The translations under genes were made by a program, and so were the position numbers. A stretch of DNA of 19,254 nucleotides from Streptomyces sp. NRRL B-1140 (GTDB taxonomy: Bacteria; Actinomycetota; Actinomycetes; Streptomycetales; Streptomycetaceae), in assembly GCF_001280065.1 (NCBI RefSeq), contig NZ_LGEA01000126.1, forward strand, positions 1 through 19,254, read 5' to 3'. Below, piece by piece: positions 19,107 to 19,254 of the stretch (position 1 is its first letter; each line of letters starts with the position of its first letter). The notes under the pieces were generated by a model. That model saw only the letters and a program-made list of their open reading frames with translations. It made no database searches and had not been told where the DNA came from.

Positions 19107-19151
19107 AAAAAAGGGTTGGACCCGAAACCGAAGTTCCGGGTCCAACCCTTT
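19107..19151 (-). terminator. Intrinsic terminator of the rRNA operon
   Basis: A perfect 15-bp stem (19110-19124 with 19137-19151; core GGGTTGGACCCG/CGGGTCCAACCC) with a 12-nt loop follows the 5S gene by 8 bp on the minus strand. It runs into a six-T stretch, half of which belongs to the stem. Confidence 0.93.
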
Positions 19152-19159
19152 CAATGATT

Positions 19160-19254
19160 GTTCGGCGGCGTCCTACTCTCCCACAGGGTCCCCCCTGCAG
19201 TACCATCGGCGCTGTAAGGCTTAGCTTCCGGGTTCGGAATGTAACCGGGCGTTT
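19160..19254 (-). rRNA. rrf: 5S ribosomal RNA, 3' part (gene continues beyond the right edge)
   Basis: Read on the minus strand the sequence matches actinobacterial 5S rRNA from about the first quarter to the 3' end, including CCGAACCCGGAAGCTAAG, GATGGTACTGC and the end GACGCCGCCGAAC. About 95 nt of a gene of roughly 120 nt are present. It is the last gene of an rRNA operon transcribed leftwards, with 23S and 16S expected outside the window. The exact 3' end is inferred from the terminal helix. Confidence 0.95.

Overview
The window comes from the chromosome of a Streptomyces. It has very high GC with a strong G/C preference at third codon positions. The gene order matches the Streptomyces osaC-osaA-osaB-ftsK-rimO-pgsA-cinA-clgR-dpsB neighbourhood (SCO5747 to SCO5756 in S. 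coelicolor, from memory), followed by a tRNA-Thr and a ribosomal RNA operon. Almost everything is on the minus strand; osaC is the only plus-strand gene.

Region by region, left to right. Positions 1-318 hold no gene I can support. dpsB (ferroxidase mini-ferritin) and clgR (activator of protease genes) follow. Next is a translationally coupled block, rimO-pgsA-cinA, joined by 4-base ATGA and GTGA overlaps. Upstream of it are a RodZ-like membrane HTH protein and ftsK. The centre is the osmotic-stress locus: osaB (response regulator), osaA (very large cytosolic hybrid histidine kinase) and the divergent osaC (anti-sigma, PAS, GAF, GAF, PP2C). After a textbook terminator come tRNA-Thr(GGT), a shortened DegT-like aminotransferase relative, the terminator of the rRNA operon, and the 3' part of 5S rRNA running off the right edge.

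How the genes work together. OsaA, OsaB and OsaC form an osmoadaptation module in which a soluble HAMP-array kinase and a stand-alone receiver act beside a sigma-B-directed partner-switching protein. ftsK, the RodZ-like gene, pgsA and rimO serve chromosome translocation, envelope organisation, phospholipid synthesis and ribosome modification. clgR and dpsB add proteolysis and iron/DNA-protection stress responses.

Most notable points: the OsaA array is exactly ten tandem 276-bp (92-residue) units, two of which (2 and 8) carry an alternative half. The DegT-like protein has lost the whole segment that would hold the PLP lysine. ftsK and rimO both have a TANNNT box exactly 7 nt before an ATG with little or no Shine-Dalgarno sequence, as in leaderless genes. 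Several strong perfect inverted repeats lie between genes. The osa system itself is known, so I do not claim a wholly new system.
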